Origin: Pseudobutyrivibrio ruminis AD2017
GTDB taxonomy: Bacteria; Bacillota; Clostridia; Lachnospirales; Lachnospiraceae
Direction of reading: 5' to 3'
Assembly: GCF_000424305.1 (NCBI RefSeq)
Contig: NZ_KE384162.1
Location: 124,001 to 188,000 of the forward strand
Length of the DNA: 64,000 nt
This document shows positions 52,511 to 62,009 of this stretch, one piece after another. Below the pieces are notes generated by a model that was not told the origin of the DNA, made no database searches, and saw only the letters and a program-made list of their open reading frames with translations. The number at the start of each line of letters is the position of its first letter. The first letter of the stretch is position 1. Both the position numbers and the translations under genes were made by a program.

Positions 52511-52604
52511 TTGGATGAGACTGTAGGCAACAAGCTCTTAGAATTCTCAAGGGAGACATAAGTCGACCGGAGAATTACTAAGGCTTGTAGCCGTAACAGT
52601 CGGA
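52511..52604 (+). repeat. Large covarying hairpin element E (core type II)
   Basis: Left GACTGTAG-GCAACAAG then TTAGAATTCTC; right GAGAATTACTAAG then CTTGTAGC-CGTAACAGTC. The core is AAGGGAGACATAAGTCGACCG. It fills the purO-purH gap, ending 9 bases before the AAGGAGAG ribosome binding site. Confidence 0.85.
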
Positions 52605-52621
52605 TTTTAAGGAGAGAAAAG

Positions 52622-53800
52622 ATGAAAGAATTGGAATTAAAGTATGGATGTAACCCTAATCAGAAGCCTTCAAGGATTTATATGGAAGAAGGCGACCTTC
52701 CAATCGAGGTTTTAAGCGGAAAGCCAGGCTACATTAATTTCTTGGACGCATTTAATGGCTGGCAGCTTGTTTCAGAGCTTAAGAAGGCTACAGGTCTTGC
52801 AGCCGCAACTTCATTTAAACACGTTTCACCAGCAGGTGCTGCTGTGGGACTTCCTCTTTCAGAAGTTGAGCGTAAGATTTATTGGTGCGATGATTTAGAT
52901 ATGGAATTTACTCCACTTGCAAATGCCTATGCAAGAGCAAGAGGTGCAGACAGAATGTCTTCATTTGGTGATTTTATTTCGCTTTCAGATGTTTGCGACG
53001 TTGCTACTGCAAAGCTTATTAAGCGTGAGGTTTCAGACGGTGTTATCGCTCCAGGCTATGAGCCAGAGGCACTTGAGATTCTTAAGGCTAAGAAGAATGG
53101 TAATTATGCAGTAATCAAAATTGATCCAAATTACGTTCCAAAGAAATTAGAGCGCAAGGAAGTATTTGGTGTAACATTTGAGCAGGGAAGAAATGAGCTT
53201 GTTATAGATGATGATTTCTTTGCAAATATCGTTACTGAAAATAAAGATTTAACAGAGCAGGCAAAGATTGACCTTGCAATTGCCATGATTACTCTTAAAT
53301 ATACACAGTCAAATTCAGTTTGCTATGTAAAGGATGGACAGGCAATCGGTATTGGCGCAGGACAGCAGTCACGTATTCACTGTACACGTCTTGCAGGACA
53401 GAAGGCAGATAATTGGTGGCTTCGTCAGTCTCCAAAGGTTTTAGGTCTTGATTTTGTTGATGGAATTAAGAGAGCAGACAGAGACAATGCAATCGATCTT
53501 TACATTGGGGAAGAGTTCGAGGATGTAATCGGCGATGATGTATGGCAGAAGACATTCAAAACACGTCCTTCAGAGTTCACTAAGGCTGAAAAGCGTGCAT
53601 GGCTTGATAGAATGACAGATGTAGCACTTGGTAGTGATGCATTCTTCCCATTCGGCGATAATATCGAGCGTGCCCACAAGTCTGGTGTTAAGTATGTTGC
53701 ACAGCCAGGCGGCTCAGTTCGTGACGATAATGTTATTGAGACATGTAATAAGTATGGAATGGTAATGGCATTTACAGGACTTCGCCTATTCCATCATTAA
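52622..53800 (+). CDS. purH: AICAR transformylase (standalone PurH C-terminal domain)
   Basis: This enzyme formylates AICAR with 10-formyl-tetrahydrofolate to FAICAR. The 392-residue protein has the catalytic Lys66-His67 in TSFKHVSPAGAAVG, YTQSNSVCYVKDGQAIGIGAGQQSR near residue 235 and an end typical of the domain (FPFGDNIERAHKSGVKYVAQPGGSVRDDNVI). It lacks the IMP cyclohydrolase half of bifunctional PurH, which is provided by the preceding purO. The arrangement is a natural split, since both reading frames are complete. Element E precedes it. Confidence 0.9.
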   Translation: MKELELKYGCNPNQKPSRIYMEEGDLPIEVLSGKPGYINFLDAFNGWQLVSELKKATGLAAATSFKHVSPAGAAVGLPLSEVERKIYWCDDLDMEFTPLANAYARARGADRMSSFGDFISLSDVCDVATAKLIKREVSDGVIAPGYEPEALEILKAKKNGNYAVIKIDPNYVPKKLERKEVFGVTFEQGRNELVIDDDFFANIVTENKDLTEQAKIDLAIAMITLKYTQSNSVCYVKDGQAIGIGAGQQSRIHCTRLAGQKADNWWLRQSPKVLGLDFVDGIKRADRDNAIDLYIGEEFEDVIGDDVWQKTFKTRPSEFTKAEKRAWLDRMTDVALGSDAFFPFGDNIERAHKSGVKYVAQPGGSVRDDNVIETCNKYGMVMAFTGLRLFHH

Positions 53801-53818
53801 TTAAAATGCTAAAAAGCC

Positions 53819-53846
53819 TTGAAAAATCTAATATTTCTGATATAAT
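53819..53846 (+). promoter_or_regulatory. Promoter of the rimP-nusA-infB operon
   Basis: TTGAAA (53819-53824), 16-base spacer, TATAAT (53841-53846) with a TGA extension before the -10. Confidence 0.75.
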
Positions 53847-53860
53847 ATCTATTGTTATTG

Positions 53861-53916
53861 AAGAGAGCGACTTAAGAGAGAGCAATATTTGCTCTCTCTT
53901 TGTTTATGCTTTTTAA
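53861..53916 (+). promoter_or_regulatory. Leader attenuator hairpin before rimP
   Basis: AAGAGAGAGCAA (53874-53885) pairs perfectly with TTGCTCTCTCTT (53889-53900), followed by an interrupted T-rich tract to 53915. An earlier AAGAGAGC (53861-53868) could pair with the same 3' arm, giving a competing fold. It lies inside the leader, before the GGAGG of rimP. Confidence 0.6.
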
Positions 53917-53944
53917 CATTTACAACTGAATAAGGAGGACATTT

Positions 53945-54415
53945 ATGTCAAAACACACCGATTACGAAAAACGTACGGAAGAATTGATTACTCCTATTCT
54001 TGATGAAATGGGCTTTGAGCTTTACGACGTAGAATACGTTAAAGAAGGCGCAGATTATTATCTTAGAGCCTACATCGACAAGGAAGGTGGAATCACAATT
54101 GATGATTGCGTGGATGTAAGTCGTCGCATGAACGATTTGCTTGACGCAGAGCCACAGATTGGCGGAGATGACGGATACATTTTTGAAGTTAGCTCACCAG
54201 GTCTTGGCAGAGTATTAAAGAAAGATAAGCATTTTGAAAAAGCAATAGGCGAAGATGTGGATATTAAGACTTACAAGCCAGTTAATGGAGCTAAGGAATT
54301 CACAGGAACACTTAAAGCTTTTGATAAGGATACAATTACCATCGAATTCGAAGATGGAACAGAAGTTTTTTCAAGAGCAGATGTTGCTCAGGTTAGATTA
54401 ACAATAGACTTTTAA
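53945..54415 (+). CDS. rimP: Ribosome maturation factor RimP
   Basis: RimP is needed for 30S subunit assembly. The 156-residue protein has GFELYDVEYVKEGADYYLRAYIDKEGGI near residues 22-50, IDDCVDVSRRMNDLLD and YIFEVSSPGLGRVLKKDKHF near residue 80, all signatures. It is the first gene of the nusA-infB operon. The ribosome binding site is AAGGAGG. Confidence 0.95.
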   Translation: MSKHTDYEKRTEELITPILDEMGFELYDVEYVKEGADYYLRAYIDKEGGITIDDCVDVSRRMNDLLDAEPQIGGDDGYIFEVSSPGLGRVLKKDKHFEKAIGEDVDIKTYKPVNGAKEFTGTLKAFDKDTITIEFEDGTEVFSRADVAQVRLTIDF

Positions 54416-54430
54416 TATTTAGGAGGAAAT

Positions 54431-55621
54431 ATGGCAGCTAATACAAATGATTTTTGGGATGCTCTTACAGATCTTGCAAAAGAGAAAAATATCAGCATGG
54501 ATGTGTTGATCGAGACAATCGAGAATTCACTTCTTATTGCTTGTAAGAACAATTATGGAAAGGCAGAGAACGCATCAGTTGAAATCGACAGGGCAACTGG
54601 TGAGTATCATGTATACCTTTCTAAGACTGTAGTTGATGAGGTTATGGATCCAGTTGAGGAAATCTCACTTTCAGAGGCACAGAACATCAACGGTAAGCAC
54701 CAGGTAGGCGATGTAGTTCGCGTAGAAGTTAAGTCTAAGGATTTCGGTCGTATCGCAGCTACAGCAGCTAAGAACACAATCACACAGAAGATTCGTGAAG
54801 AAGAGCGCAAGGTACTTTACGAGGAGTACTATGAGCTTCAGCACAAGGTTGTTACTGGTGTTGTTACACGTTTCTCAGGAAACAATATTCACGTTAACCT
54901 TGGAAAGCTTGAGGGCTTCCTTTCAGAGTCTGAGCAGGTTAAGGGCGAATACTACAAGCCACAGGACCGTATCAAGGTTTACATCGTAGAGGTTAAGACA
55001 TCTAACAAGGGACCACGTATCCTTGTTTCTCGTACACATCCAGAGCTTGTTAAGAAGCTTTTCGAAGAGGAAGTTTCAGAAGTTCGCGATGGCATCGTTG
55101 AAATTAAGTCAATCTCACGTGAGGCTGGTAGCCGTACAAAGATTGCTGTTTGGTCTAACGATGAGGACGTTGATCCAGTAGGTGCATGCGTAGGTCAGAA
55201 CGGTACTCGTGTTAACGCAATCGTTAATGAGCTTCGCGGTGAGAAAATCGATATCGTTGAGTGGGATGAGAACCCAGCTTACCTTATTGAGAATGCACTT
55301 TCACCTGCAAAGGTTGTTGCAGTTGTTGCTGATGCAGACGAAAAGAGCGCTCGCGTAGTTGTTCCTGATTATCAGCTTTCACTTGCAATCGGTAAGGAAG
55401 GACAGAATGCTCGTCTTGCTGCTCGTCTTACAGGCTTCAAAATTGATATCAAGAGTGAGACACAGGCTCGTGAAGCTGGTGACTTCCTTGATTACGAAGA
55501 AGAGTACGATGATGACGATGAGTACTATGATGAGGAAGAGTATTACGATGAGGATGGCGAATACACAGACGAAGAAGTTGAAGAGTCTGAAGAAGTTGAA
55601 GAGTCATCTGAGGAAGAGTAA
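54431..55621 (+). CDS. nusA: Transcription termination/antitermination factor NusA
   Basis: NusA binds RNA polymerase and modulates pausing and termination. The 396-residue protein has the N-terminal polymerase-binding domain (about 1-130), S1 (about 133-200), and KH1 and KH2 ([23 protein letters not shown] near 253; [20 protein letters not shown] near 320). After KH2 there is a C-terminal tail of about 45 residues that is almost all D, E, Y and S, unlike the short end of most Firmicute NusA proteins. YlxR follows, overlapping by one base. Confidence 0.95.
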   Translation: MAANTNDFWDALTDLAKEKNISMDVLIETIENSLLIACKNNYGKAENASVEIDRATGEYHVYLSKTVVDEVMDPVEEISLSEAQNINGKHQVGDVVRVEVKSKDFGRIAATAAKNTITQKIREEERKVLYEEYYELQHKVVTGVVTRFSGNNIHVNLGKLEGFLSESEQVKGEYYKPQDRIKVYIVEVKTSNKGPRILVSRTHPELVKKLFEEEVSEVRDGIVEIKSISREAGSRTKIAVWSNDEDVDPVGACVGQNGTRVNAIVNELRGEKIDIVEWDENPAYLIENALSPAKVVAVVADADEKSARVVVPDYQLSLAIGKEGQNARLAARLTGFKIDIKSETQAREAGDFLDYEEEYDDDDEYYDEEEYYDEDGEYTDEEVEESEEVEESSEEE

Positions 55622-55887
55622 TGGATACAAAGCAATTACCTCTTAGAAAATGTGTTGCCTGTGGGCAAATGGTTCCTAAGGACGGTCTTTTTAGAGTGGT
55701 TAAAACAGCTGATGGAATTCAGCTTGATATCACATGTAAGGCACAGGGCCGAGGAGCTTATGTTTGTAAGAATAAGGAATGCATAGATATGGCAGTAAAG
55801 AGAAAGTCATTCAATCGTTCTTTAAGACAGGCAGTTCCTACAGAGGTTTTTGATAATTTATATATGGAGTTAGAGAATGATAGATAA
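55621..55887 (+). CDS. ylxR: YlxR family RNA-binding protein
   Basis: The 88-residue protein starts [27 protein letters not shown] and has GRGAYVCKNKECIDMA, the YlxR (DUF448) signatures. In Firmicutes it lies between nusA and infB. In Bacillus YlxR (RnpM) has been linked to RNase P modulation and expression control. The ATG overlaps the nusA stop and the end overlaps ylxQ by 11 bases. Confidence 0.93.
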   Translation: MDTKQLPLRKCVACGQMVPKDGLFRVVKTADGIQLDITCKAQGRGAYVCKNKECIDMAVKRKSFNRSLRQAVPTEVFDNLYMELENDR

Positions 55888-56176
55888 AGCGCTTAATATG
55901 ATAAGTATTGCTATGAAGGCAGGAAAGCTTGTAAGTGGAGAATTCGCTTGTGAGCAGGCCATCAAAGATGGAAGTGGCATGCTTTGCATTGTTGCTTGTG
56001 ATGCTTCTGATAACACTAAAAAATCGTTCTCCAATTCTTGCAGTTTCTACGATGTTAATTACGTAGAATACGGCACTAAAGAAACATTAGGTCATGCAAT
56101 TGGAAAAGAATATCGGGCATCAATTGTAGTGTGCGATGAAAATCTATCCTTAAGCATTCTAGATAAGATACAATAG
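55877..56176 (+). CDS. ylxQ: L7Ae-like K-turn RNA-binding protein YlxQ
   Basis: The 99-residue protein (ALNMISIAMKAGKLVSGEFACEQAIKDG, then LCIVACDASDNTKKSFSNSCSFY) has the L7Ae/L30e fold pattern. Bacterial members bind kink-turns. The ATG at 55877 overlaps the end of ylxR, with GGAG just upstream. The position before infB is standard. Confidence 0.9.
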   Translation: MIDKALNMISIAMKAGKLVSGEFACEQAIKDGSGMLCIVACDASDNTKKSFSNSCSFYDVNYVEYGTKETLGHAIGKEYRASIVVCDENLSLSILDKIQ

Positions 56177-56196
56177 CTTTATGAGGAGGATATTAG

Positions 56197-58812
56197 ATGG
56201 CAAAAATTAAGGTACATGAATTAGCTAAAGAGTTAGGAAAAGAAAGCAAGGACGTTATTGCTTTTCTTGACTCAAATGGTATAGAAGCAAAGGCTCAGTC
56301 AGGTGTAGAGGATGATATGGCTGATAGAATCCGTAAGCACTTTGCAAAGCCTGCTAAGGCTGACGCCAATAAGGGTGATAAGAAGCCACGTCCAGTAGAT
56401 AAGGACGGAAATCCTATTAAAAAGAAAAAGAACGTTTTTGTTGTAACTCGTGGTTCAGATGACAGAAAGAGACGTAGCTCTTCTGATGCATCTAGAACAG
56501 ACAAGGGCGGCGCAAGAGATAATCGTGATAAGAAGCAGGCTCAGACACAGCAGCAGCCTAGAGGACCAATCAGACCTCGTACATTCTCAGATGGTCTTCG
56601 TCCATCACAGAGAGCTTCTGCACAGTCTACTGATACAGAATTCGTTTCAAAGAAGAAGCCTGTAGATTCAGAGGCAGCTCCAAAGCAGGATAACCGTGGA
56701 GATAAAAATAAGCGCACTGATAGAAACGAAAGAACAGAGCGCCAGCCAAGAAATGATCGTCAGGACAGACCAGCTCGTAACGATAAGAATGACAGACGTG
56801 ATAACCGCGATAACAACAGAGGCGACAGACCTTCACAGCGTAACAACAATCGTCCATCACAGCAGGCAGCACCAGCTGCTGATGTAGCACCTTCAAACAA
56901 CGCTAAGGGCGGACGTCGTGATGACAAGAAAAAGAAGAATAACCGTGACAATAACAACTTAGGTGGTAAGAAGCAGGAGAACTTCATCAACCTTGAGAAG
57001 AACGGCGGCAAGAAGAAAAAGAACAATGCTCCTAAGGCTCCAGAACGTAATATGGACGAGGTTCTTACAATCACAATCCCTGAAAGAATTACTATCAAGG
57101 ATCTTGCTGATAAGATGAAGGTTCAGGCTTCAGCTGTTGTTAAGACATTATTCCTTAAGGGTAAGATGGTTACAGTTAACCAGGAGGTTGATTTTGAAGA
57201 GGCTTCAGAAATCGCTCTTGAGTTCAACTGCATCTGCGAGGAAGAGGAAAAGGTAGATGTTATCGCTGAGCTTCTTAAGGAAGAGGAAGAGGATACATCA
57301 AACTTCCCATCACGTCCACCTGTTGTCTGCGTAATGGGTCACGTTGACCACGGTAAAACATCACTTCTTGATGCTATCCGTGATACAAAGGTTACAGACC
57401 GTGAGGCTGGTGGTATCACACAGCACATCGGTGCTTATACAGTTTCAATTAACGGACAGGATATCACATTCCTTGATACACCAGGTCACGAGGCATTTAC
57501 TGCTATGCGTATGCGTGGTGCTAACTCAACAGATATCGCTATCCTTGTAGTTGCTGCTGATGATGGTGTTATGCCACAGACAGTAGAAGCTATTAACCAT
57601 GCTAAGGCTGCTGGCATTGAAATCATTGTTGCAATCAACAAGATTGATAAGCCAAACGCTAACATCGACAGAGTTAAGCAGGAGCTTTCTGAATACCAGC
57701 TTATCCCAGAGGATTGGGGTGGAAGCACAGTATTCTGTCCAGTTTCAGCTCACACTAAGGAAGGTATCGACAACCTTCTCGAGATGATTCTTCTTACAGC
57801 TGAGGTACTTGAGCTTAAGGCTAATCCTAAGCGTAAGGCTCGTGGTCTTGTTATCGAGGCACAGCTTGATAAGGGACGTGGTGCTGTTGCTACAGTACTT
57901 GTTCAGAAGGGTACACTTCACGTTGGTGATCCTGTTGCCTGCGGAAGCTGCCACGGTAAGGTTCGTGCTATGATCGATGATACAGGAGCACGTGTTAAGA
58001 CTGCTGGTCCTTCTGTACCAGTTGAGATTCTTGGTCTTTCAGAGGTTCCAAATGCTGGTGAAGTATTCATGGCATTTGATTCTGAGAAGGAAGCTCATGC
58101 ATTTGCAGATACATTCGTTGCAGAGCACAAGAATCGTCTTGTTGAACAGACTAAATCTAAGATGTCTCTTGACGCACTCTTCAGCGAGATTGAGTCAGGA
58201 AATCTTAAGGAACTTGATATTATTGTTAAGGCCGACGTTCAGGGTTCTGTTGAGGCTGTTAAGCAGTCACTTGAGAAGCTTTCTAACGAAGAGGTTGTTG
58301 TTAAGACAATCCACGGTGGTGTTGGTACAATCAACGAATCCGATGTAGTACTTGCATCTGCTTCAAATGCTATCATCATTGGTTTCAACGTTCGTGTTGA
58401 TCCACAGGCTAAGATGACAGCAGATAGAGAAGGTGTAGATCTTCGTCTCTACAAGGTTATCTACGACGCAATCAACGATGTTGAATCTGCTATGAAGGGT
58501 ATGCTTGATCCTGTATTCGAAGAGAAGGTTATCGGACATGCAGAAGTTCGTCAGATCTTCAAGGCTTCTGGTGTTGGTAACATCGCTGGTTCTTACGTAA
58601 CAGATGGTTACTTCCAGAGAGATTGTATGGTTCGTGTTACTCGTGAAGGCGAACTCATCCATGAAGGTAAGCTTGGTTCTCTCAAGAGATTCAAGGATGA
58701 TGTTAAGGAAGTTAAGTCTAACTTTGAATGTGGTCTTGTTATTGAAGACTTTAATGATGTTCAGGAAATGGATATTATTGAGGCATACATTATGGTTGAG
58801 GTACCTAGATAA
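56197..58812 (+). CDS. infB: Translation initiation factor IF-2
   Basis: IF-2 is the GTPase that brings initiator tRNA to the 30S subunit and promotes subunit joining. The 871-residue protein has an N-terminal IF2_N module ([22 protein letters not shown]), a long R/D/N/K-rich linker (about 60-280) and a second IF2_N (near 290). The G domain then has [16 protein letters not shown] near residue 380, [11 protein letters not shown] and INKIDKP. Domains II-IV follow to VMVEVPR. The ribosome binding site is GAGGAGG. The stop overlaps the start of rbfA. Confidence 0.96.
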   Translation: MAKIKVHELAKELGKESKDVIAFLDSNGIEAKAQSGVEDDMADRIRKHFAKPAKADANKGDKKPRPVDKDGNPIKKKKNVFVVTRGSDDRKRRSSSDASRTDKGGARDNRDKKQAQTQQQPRGPIRPRTFSDGLRPSQRASAQSTDTEFVSKKKPVDSEAAPKQDNRGDKNKRTDRNERTERQPRNDRQDRPARNDKNDRRDNRDNNRGDRPSQRNNNRPSQQAAPAADVAPSNNAKGGRRDDKKKKNNRDNNNLGGKKQENFINLEKNGGKKKKNNAPKAPERNMDEVLTITIPERITIKDLADKMKVQASAVVKTLFLKGKMVTVNQEVDFEEASEIALEFNCICEEEEKVDVIAELLKEEEEDTSNFPSRPPVVCVMGHVDHGKTSLLDAIRDTKVTDREAGGITQHIGAYTVSINGQDITFLDTPGHEAFTAMRMRGANSTDIAILVVAADDGVMPQTVEAINHAKAAGIEIIVAINKIDKPNANIDRVKQELSEYQLIPEDWGGSTVFCPVSAHTKEGIDNLLEMILLTAEVLELKANPKRKARGLVIEAQLDKGRGAVATVLVQKGTLHVGDPVACGSCHGKVRAMIDDTGARVKTAGPSVPVEILGLSEVPNAGEVFMAFDSEKEAHAFADTFVAEHKNRLVEQTKSKMSLDALFSEIESGNLKELDIIVKADVQGSVEAVKQSLEKLSNEEVVVKTIHGGVGTINESDVVLASASNAIIIGFNVRVDPQAKMTADREGVDLRLYKVIYDAINDVESAMKGMLDPVFEEKVIGHAEVRQIFKASGVGNIAGSYVTDGYFQRDCMVRVTREGELIHEGKLGSLKRFKDDVKEVKSNFECGLVIEDFNDVQEMDIIEAYIMVEVPR

Positions 58813-59189
58813 TGAGAAAGAATTCAGTTAAAAATACACGTATTAACGAAGAAGTTATGCGTGAGCTTAGTAATATTATTCGTCTAGAGGTTAAGGATCC
58901 ACGCATCTCACCAGTTACATCAGTTGTATCTGTTGAGGTTGCTCCAGACCTTAAGACATGTAAGGCATACATTTCAGTATTAGGCGATGATGAAGCAGTT
59001 AAGAAGACTATAGAGGGATTAAAGAGCTCGGCAGGATTTATTCGTCGAGAGCTTGCCCACAGAATAAATCTTCGCAATACGCCTGAGATTACTTTTGTAA
59101 GTGATCAGTCAATTGCCTACGCTGCTAAGATGAGCAAATTAATCGATGAGGTTAATGCACCTCTACACGAGAGAGAAAATAATGATTAA
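58812..59189 (+). CDS. rbfA: Ribosome-binding factor A
   Basis: RbfA assists 16S rRNA 5'-end maturation. The 125-residue KH-type protein has RINEEVMRELSNIIRLEVKDPRI near the start and LAHRINLRNTPEITFVSD near residue 78. The start ATG overlaps the infB stop (TAATG), and the end overlaps nrnA by 8 bases. Confidence 0.95.
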   Translation: MRKNSVKNTRINEEVMRELSNIIRLEVKDPRISPVTSVVSVEVAPDLKTCKAYISVLGDDEAVKKTIEGLKSSAGFIRRELAHRINLRNTPEITFVSDQSIAYAAKMSKLIDEVNAPLHERENND

Positions 59190-60159
59190 TAATTTCAACG
59201 AATTAATTGCAGCTTCTAATACAATCGCCATCAGTGGTCATATTCGCCCTGATGGGGATTGTGTTGGTTCATGTATGGCTGTATACAATTACATAAAAAC
59301 ATATTATCCTTCAGTAGATGTTCATGTTTATCTTGATCCTATTCCTAACATCTTTAAGTTCTTAAAGAATGCAGATAAGATAGAGGATATACATACAGTT
59401 TCTGAGGATACAGTTTTCGACTTGTATATTGCACTTGATTGTAGCGATGGTGGAAGATTAGGTGATGCATTTGCATTTTTTGAAAAAGCAAAACACACTA
59501 TCTGCATCGACCACCATTTAACAAACGGTGGGTTCTCAGAGTTTAGCTATATCATTCCTGATGATAGCTCTACCTGTGAGCTTGTTTACAATCAGTTTGG
59601 CAAGGATAAAATCACTAAGGATATTGCAGAATGCCTTTATCTTGGAATTATTCATGATACAGGTGTATTCCAGTATTCATGCACTACAGAAGCTACTATG
59701 GCAGCTGCAGGTTATTTAATGACAAAGGGGATTGATTACCCTAAAATTTGTACTGATACATATTTTGCTAAGACTATGATTCAAAACAGAATGCTTGGTA
59801 AAGCGCTTCTTTCTTGCAAGACCTTCCTTGATGGTAAGGTTATTGCTGCAGTTATTACTAAAGAAGACATGGCAGAATATGGAGCCGAAAGTAAACATTT
59901 AGAAGGCATTGTTCAACAGCTTCGTGACACTACAGGTGTTGAGGTTGCTGTATTCCTTTACGAATTAGAAGATGGTGATTTCAAGGGCAGTACAAGAGCT
60001 ACCGGAGATGTTGATCTTACAGTTATTACAGGTGTTTATGGTGGTGGCGGCCACAAGAAGGCAGCTGGTTTTTCAGTAAATACTAATGACCCATGGAATG
60101 TAATTAATGATATTGTCGACATGGTAGAAAAACAATTAAAAGAGTTAGGAATTTGCTAA
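59182..60159 (+). CDS. nrnA: DHH/DHHA1 phosphoesterase, NrnA-like
   Basis: The 325-residue protein has the DHH motifs AISGHIRPDGDCVGS near residue 15, IALDCSDGGRLGD near residue 85 and CIDHHLTNG near residue 108. The C-terminal DHHA1 motif is GGGGHKKAAG near residue 295. NrnA degrades nanoRNA and 3'-phosphoadenosine 5'-phosphate. ATG 59182 is chosen because it gives the normal N-terminus; upstream in-frame codons lie within rbfA. The order rbfA-nrnA-truB is conserved in Firmicutes. Confidence 0.92.
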   Translation: MINNFNELIAASNTIAISGHIRPDGDCVGSCMAVYNYIKTYYPSVDVHVYLDPIPNIFKFLKNADKIEDIHTVSEDTVFDLYIALDCSDGGRLGDAFAFFEKAKHTICIDHHLTNGGFSEFSYIIPDDSSTCELVYNQFGKDKITKDIAECLYLGIIHDTGVFQYSCTTEATMAAAGYLMTKGIDYPKICTDTYFAKTMIQNRMLGKALLSCKTFLDGKVIAAVITKEDMAEYGAESKHLEGIVQQLRDTTGVEVAVFLYELEDGDFKGSTRATGDVDLTVITGVYGGGGHKKAAGFSVNTNDPWNVINDIVDMVEKQLKELGIC

Positions 60160-61064
60160 TGAATAGTGGCATAATTAATGTTTATAAAGAAGCCGGGTAT
60201 ACCTCATTTGATGTGGTGGCCAGGCTTCGTGGCATATTAAAAATAAAAAAAATTGGTCATACAGGCACACTTGATCCAGATGCAACAGGTGTGCTTCCTG
60301 TTTGTGTAGGTAAGGCTACTAAGCTTTGCGATATGCTTACAGACAAAGATAAAGTATACGAATGCGTTATGATGCTTGGTGTAGAGACTGATACATATGA
60401 TTTAAGTGGAAGAGTTCTTTCCCGCAATTCGGTCACTGCATCTGAAGAAGAGATTGTAAACGCAATCAATTCATTTGTTGGGGATATAATGCAGGTACCT
60501 CCAATGTATTCAGCTCTCAAGATTAATGGCAAAAAGCTTTACGAGCTAGCTCGCGAGGGTAAGGAAGTAGAGCGTAAGCCAAGACCTGTTACTATATTTA
60601 GCATCGATATTTTAAATATTAGCTTACCTGAAGTAAGTATCAGAATTCATTGCAGTAAAGGCACATATATCAGATCTCTTTGCCATGATGTTGGCGAAGT
60701 ACTTGGATGTGGCTGTGCAATGAAATCTTTAGTTCGTACCAGAGTCAGCATGTTTGATATTGCAGATGCCAGAACTTTGGACGAAATAGAACGCATAGTT
60801 AAGGCTGGAAACTTAGACGGCATTATGTTAAAGGTTGACCAGGCGTTTGAGGGTATGGAGACAGTTTTCGTTATTCCTACTGAGGACGCCATAAAGCATG
60901 CTGTTAACGGTGTACCAATACCTGCTACTGATGTATTTGCGGAGTCCATCAGTGGTTTTGAGGATGGTAAGCGATATAGGATATATTTACCTGATAACAG
61001 ATTTATCGGTGTATATTCTTACAATGATAATTTATTTACTTTGGAGAAAATGTTTTTGGAATAA
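60159..61064 (+). CDS. truB: tRNA pseudouridine-55 synthase
   Basis: TruB isomerises U55 in the T-loop of tRNA. The 301-residue protein starts MNSGIINVYKEAGYTSFDVVARLRG, the catalytic Asp lies in GHTGTLDPDATGVLPVCVG near residue 38, and VPPMYSALKINGKKLYELAREG lies near residue 113. ATG 60159 shares one base with the nrnA stop. Confidence 0.95.
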   Translation: MNSGIINVYKEAGYTSFDVVARLRGILKIKKIGHTGTLDPDATGVLPVCVGKATKLCDMLTDKDKVYECVMMLGVETDTYDLSGRVLSRNSVTASEEEIVNAINSFVGDIMQVPPMYSALKINGKKLYELAREGKEVERKPRPVTIFSIDILNISLPEVSIRIHCSKGTYIRSLCHDVGEVLGCGCAMKSLVRTRVSMFDIADARTLDEIERIVKAGNLDGIMLKVDQAFEGMETVFVIPTEDAIKHAVNGVPIPATDVFAESISGFEDGKRYRIYLPDNRFIGVYSYNDNLFTLEKMFLE

Positions 61065-61066
61065 TT

Positions 61067-61984
61067 ATGGAGTATTTACATTCACTTTTTGATACAAAGC
61101 TAACAAAAGAAACAGCTATAACAGTAGGCAAGTTTGATGGTGTTCATAGAGGTCATCATCTACTTGCTACTGATATCATTTCCAAAAAATCTGAAGGTCT
61201 TGCTTCTTGCATGATCACTTTTACTAATTCCCCTAGACAGGTAATAAATGACGATCACAGTCCTAGTCTTATTACAAATAAAGAACGTGTTTATATGCTT
61301 GAAAATGGAGGACTTGATTATCTTATCGAGTGTCCTTTTGATGAAAGGCTTATGAATACGGAAGCTACAGATTTCATCAAATTCCTTTGTGATAATCTCA
61401 ATATGAAATACATGGTTTCAGGGGCAGATTTTACCTTTGGAAAGAAGGGTGTCGGAAACACCACTCTTTTAAAGCAACTTTCTAAAGAATTTGGTTTTGA
61501 ATATAAAGAAATAGCAAAGATTCAGATTAATGATAGAGATATAAGTAGTACCTATATTAGGGAGGAGCTTAAAGAAGGCCATATTGATACTGTAAACGAA
61601 ATGCTAGGATACAATTATTTCGTTTGGGGTGAAGTTATTCATGGCGCACACCTTGGAACTAAAATCGGTATTCCTACTATAAATATTACGCCATCAGCTT
61701 CCAAGCTGGTTCCTAAGTTTGGAGTTTATGTTACCACCATTGATTTCGATGGTAGGATTTATCATGGAGTTACAAACGTAGGAACAAAGCCATCTGTTTC
61801 AGATAAAAACATAGTTGGCATTGAAACACATATCTTAGATTATAATGGCGATTTATATGGAAGATATGTAAAAGTTACCTTTGAAGCCTTCCTTAGACCT
61901 GAAATGAAATTCAAATCTGTAGAAGAGCTAAAGCAGCAAATGGCAAAGGATAAGGCTATTGCGAAGGACTATTTTAACAGTTGA
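61067..61984 (+). CDS. ribF: Bifunctional riboflavin kinase/FAD synthetase
   Basis: The 305-residue protein has an N-terminal FMN adenylyltransferase domain (VGKFDGVHRGHHLLAT near residue 22, HxGH-type; SGADFTFGKKGVGN near residue 120; ISSTYIREELKEG near residue 160). A C-terminal flavokinase domain follows (GAHLGTKIGIPTINI near residue 195, GVTNVGTKPSV near residue 235). It makes FMN and FAD. It is the last gene of the operon. Confidence 0.95.
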   Translation: MEYLHSLFDTKLTKETAITVGKFDGVHRGHHLLATDIISKKSEGLASCMITFTNSPRQVINDDHSPSLITNKERVYMLENGGLDYLIECPFDERLMNTEATDFIKFLCDNLNMKYMVSGADFTFGKKGVGNTTLLKQLSKEFGFEYKEIAKIQINDRDISSTYIREELKEGHIDTVNEMLGYNYFVWGEVIHGAHLGTKIGIPTINITPSASKLVPKFGVYVTTIDFDGRIYHGVTNVGTKPSVSDKNIVGIETHILDYNGDLYGRYVKVTFEAFLRPEMKFKSVEELKQQMAKDKAIAKDYFNS

Positions 61985-61986
61985 TT

Positions 61987-62003
61987 TGTTACGTAAATGT
62001 TAC
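61987..62003 (+). promoter_or_regulatory. WalR-box-like direct repeat
   Basis: TGTTAC-GTAAA-TGTTAC is an exact match to the WalR consensus TGTWAH-N5-TGTWAH, centred about 50 bases before the predicted transcript start of the NlpC/P60 gene. Confidence 0.6.
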
Positions 62004-62009
62004 AAATTA

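Noticed and set aside
24471-52604. The hairpin family as integron attC sites (bulged imperfect palindromes with variable stems and AAC/GTT boxes)
   Set aside because: The boxes do not fit RYYYAAC/GTTRRRY in all copies, the apex is conserved (attC apices are variable), copies flank housekeeping genes, and no integron integrase is in the window. An integrase search in the full genome would settle it.
51736-53800. purO and purH as a broken bifunctional purH (frameshift pseudogene)
   Set aside because: Each frame has its own ribosome binding site and complete domain ends, and PurO is not homologous to the PurH N-terminal half.
56760-57098. 112-codon frame antisense to infB
   Set aside because: It is a shadow of the R/D/N/K-rich linker of IF-2, with no ribosome binding site or family resemblance.
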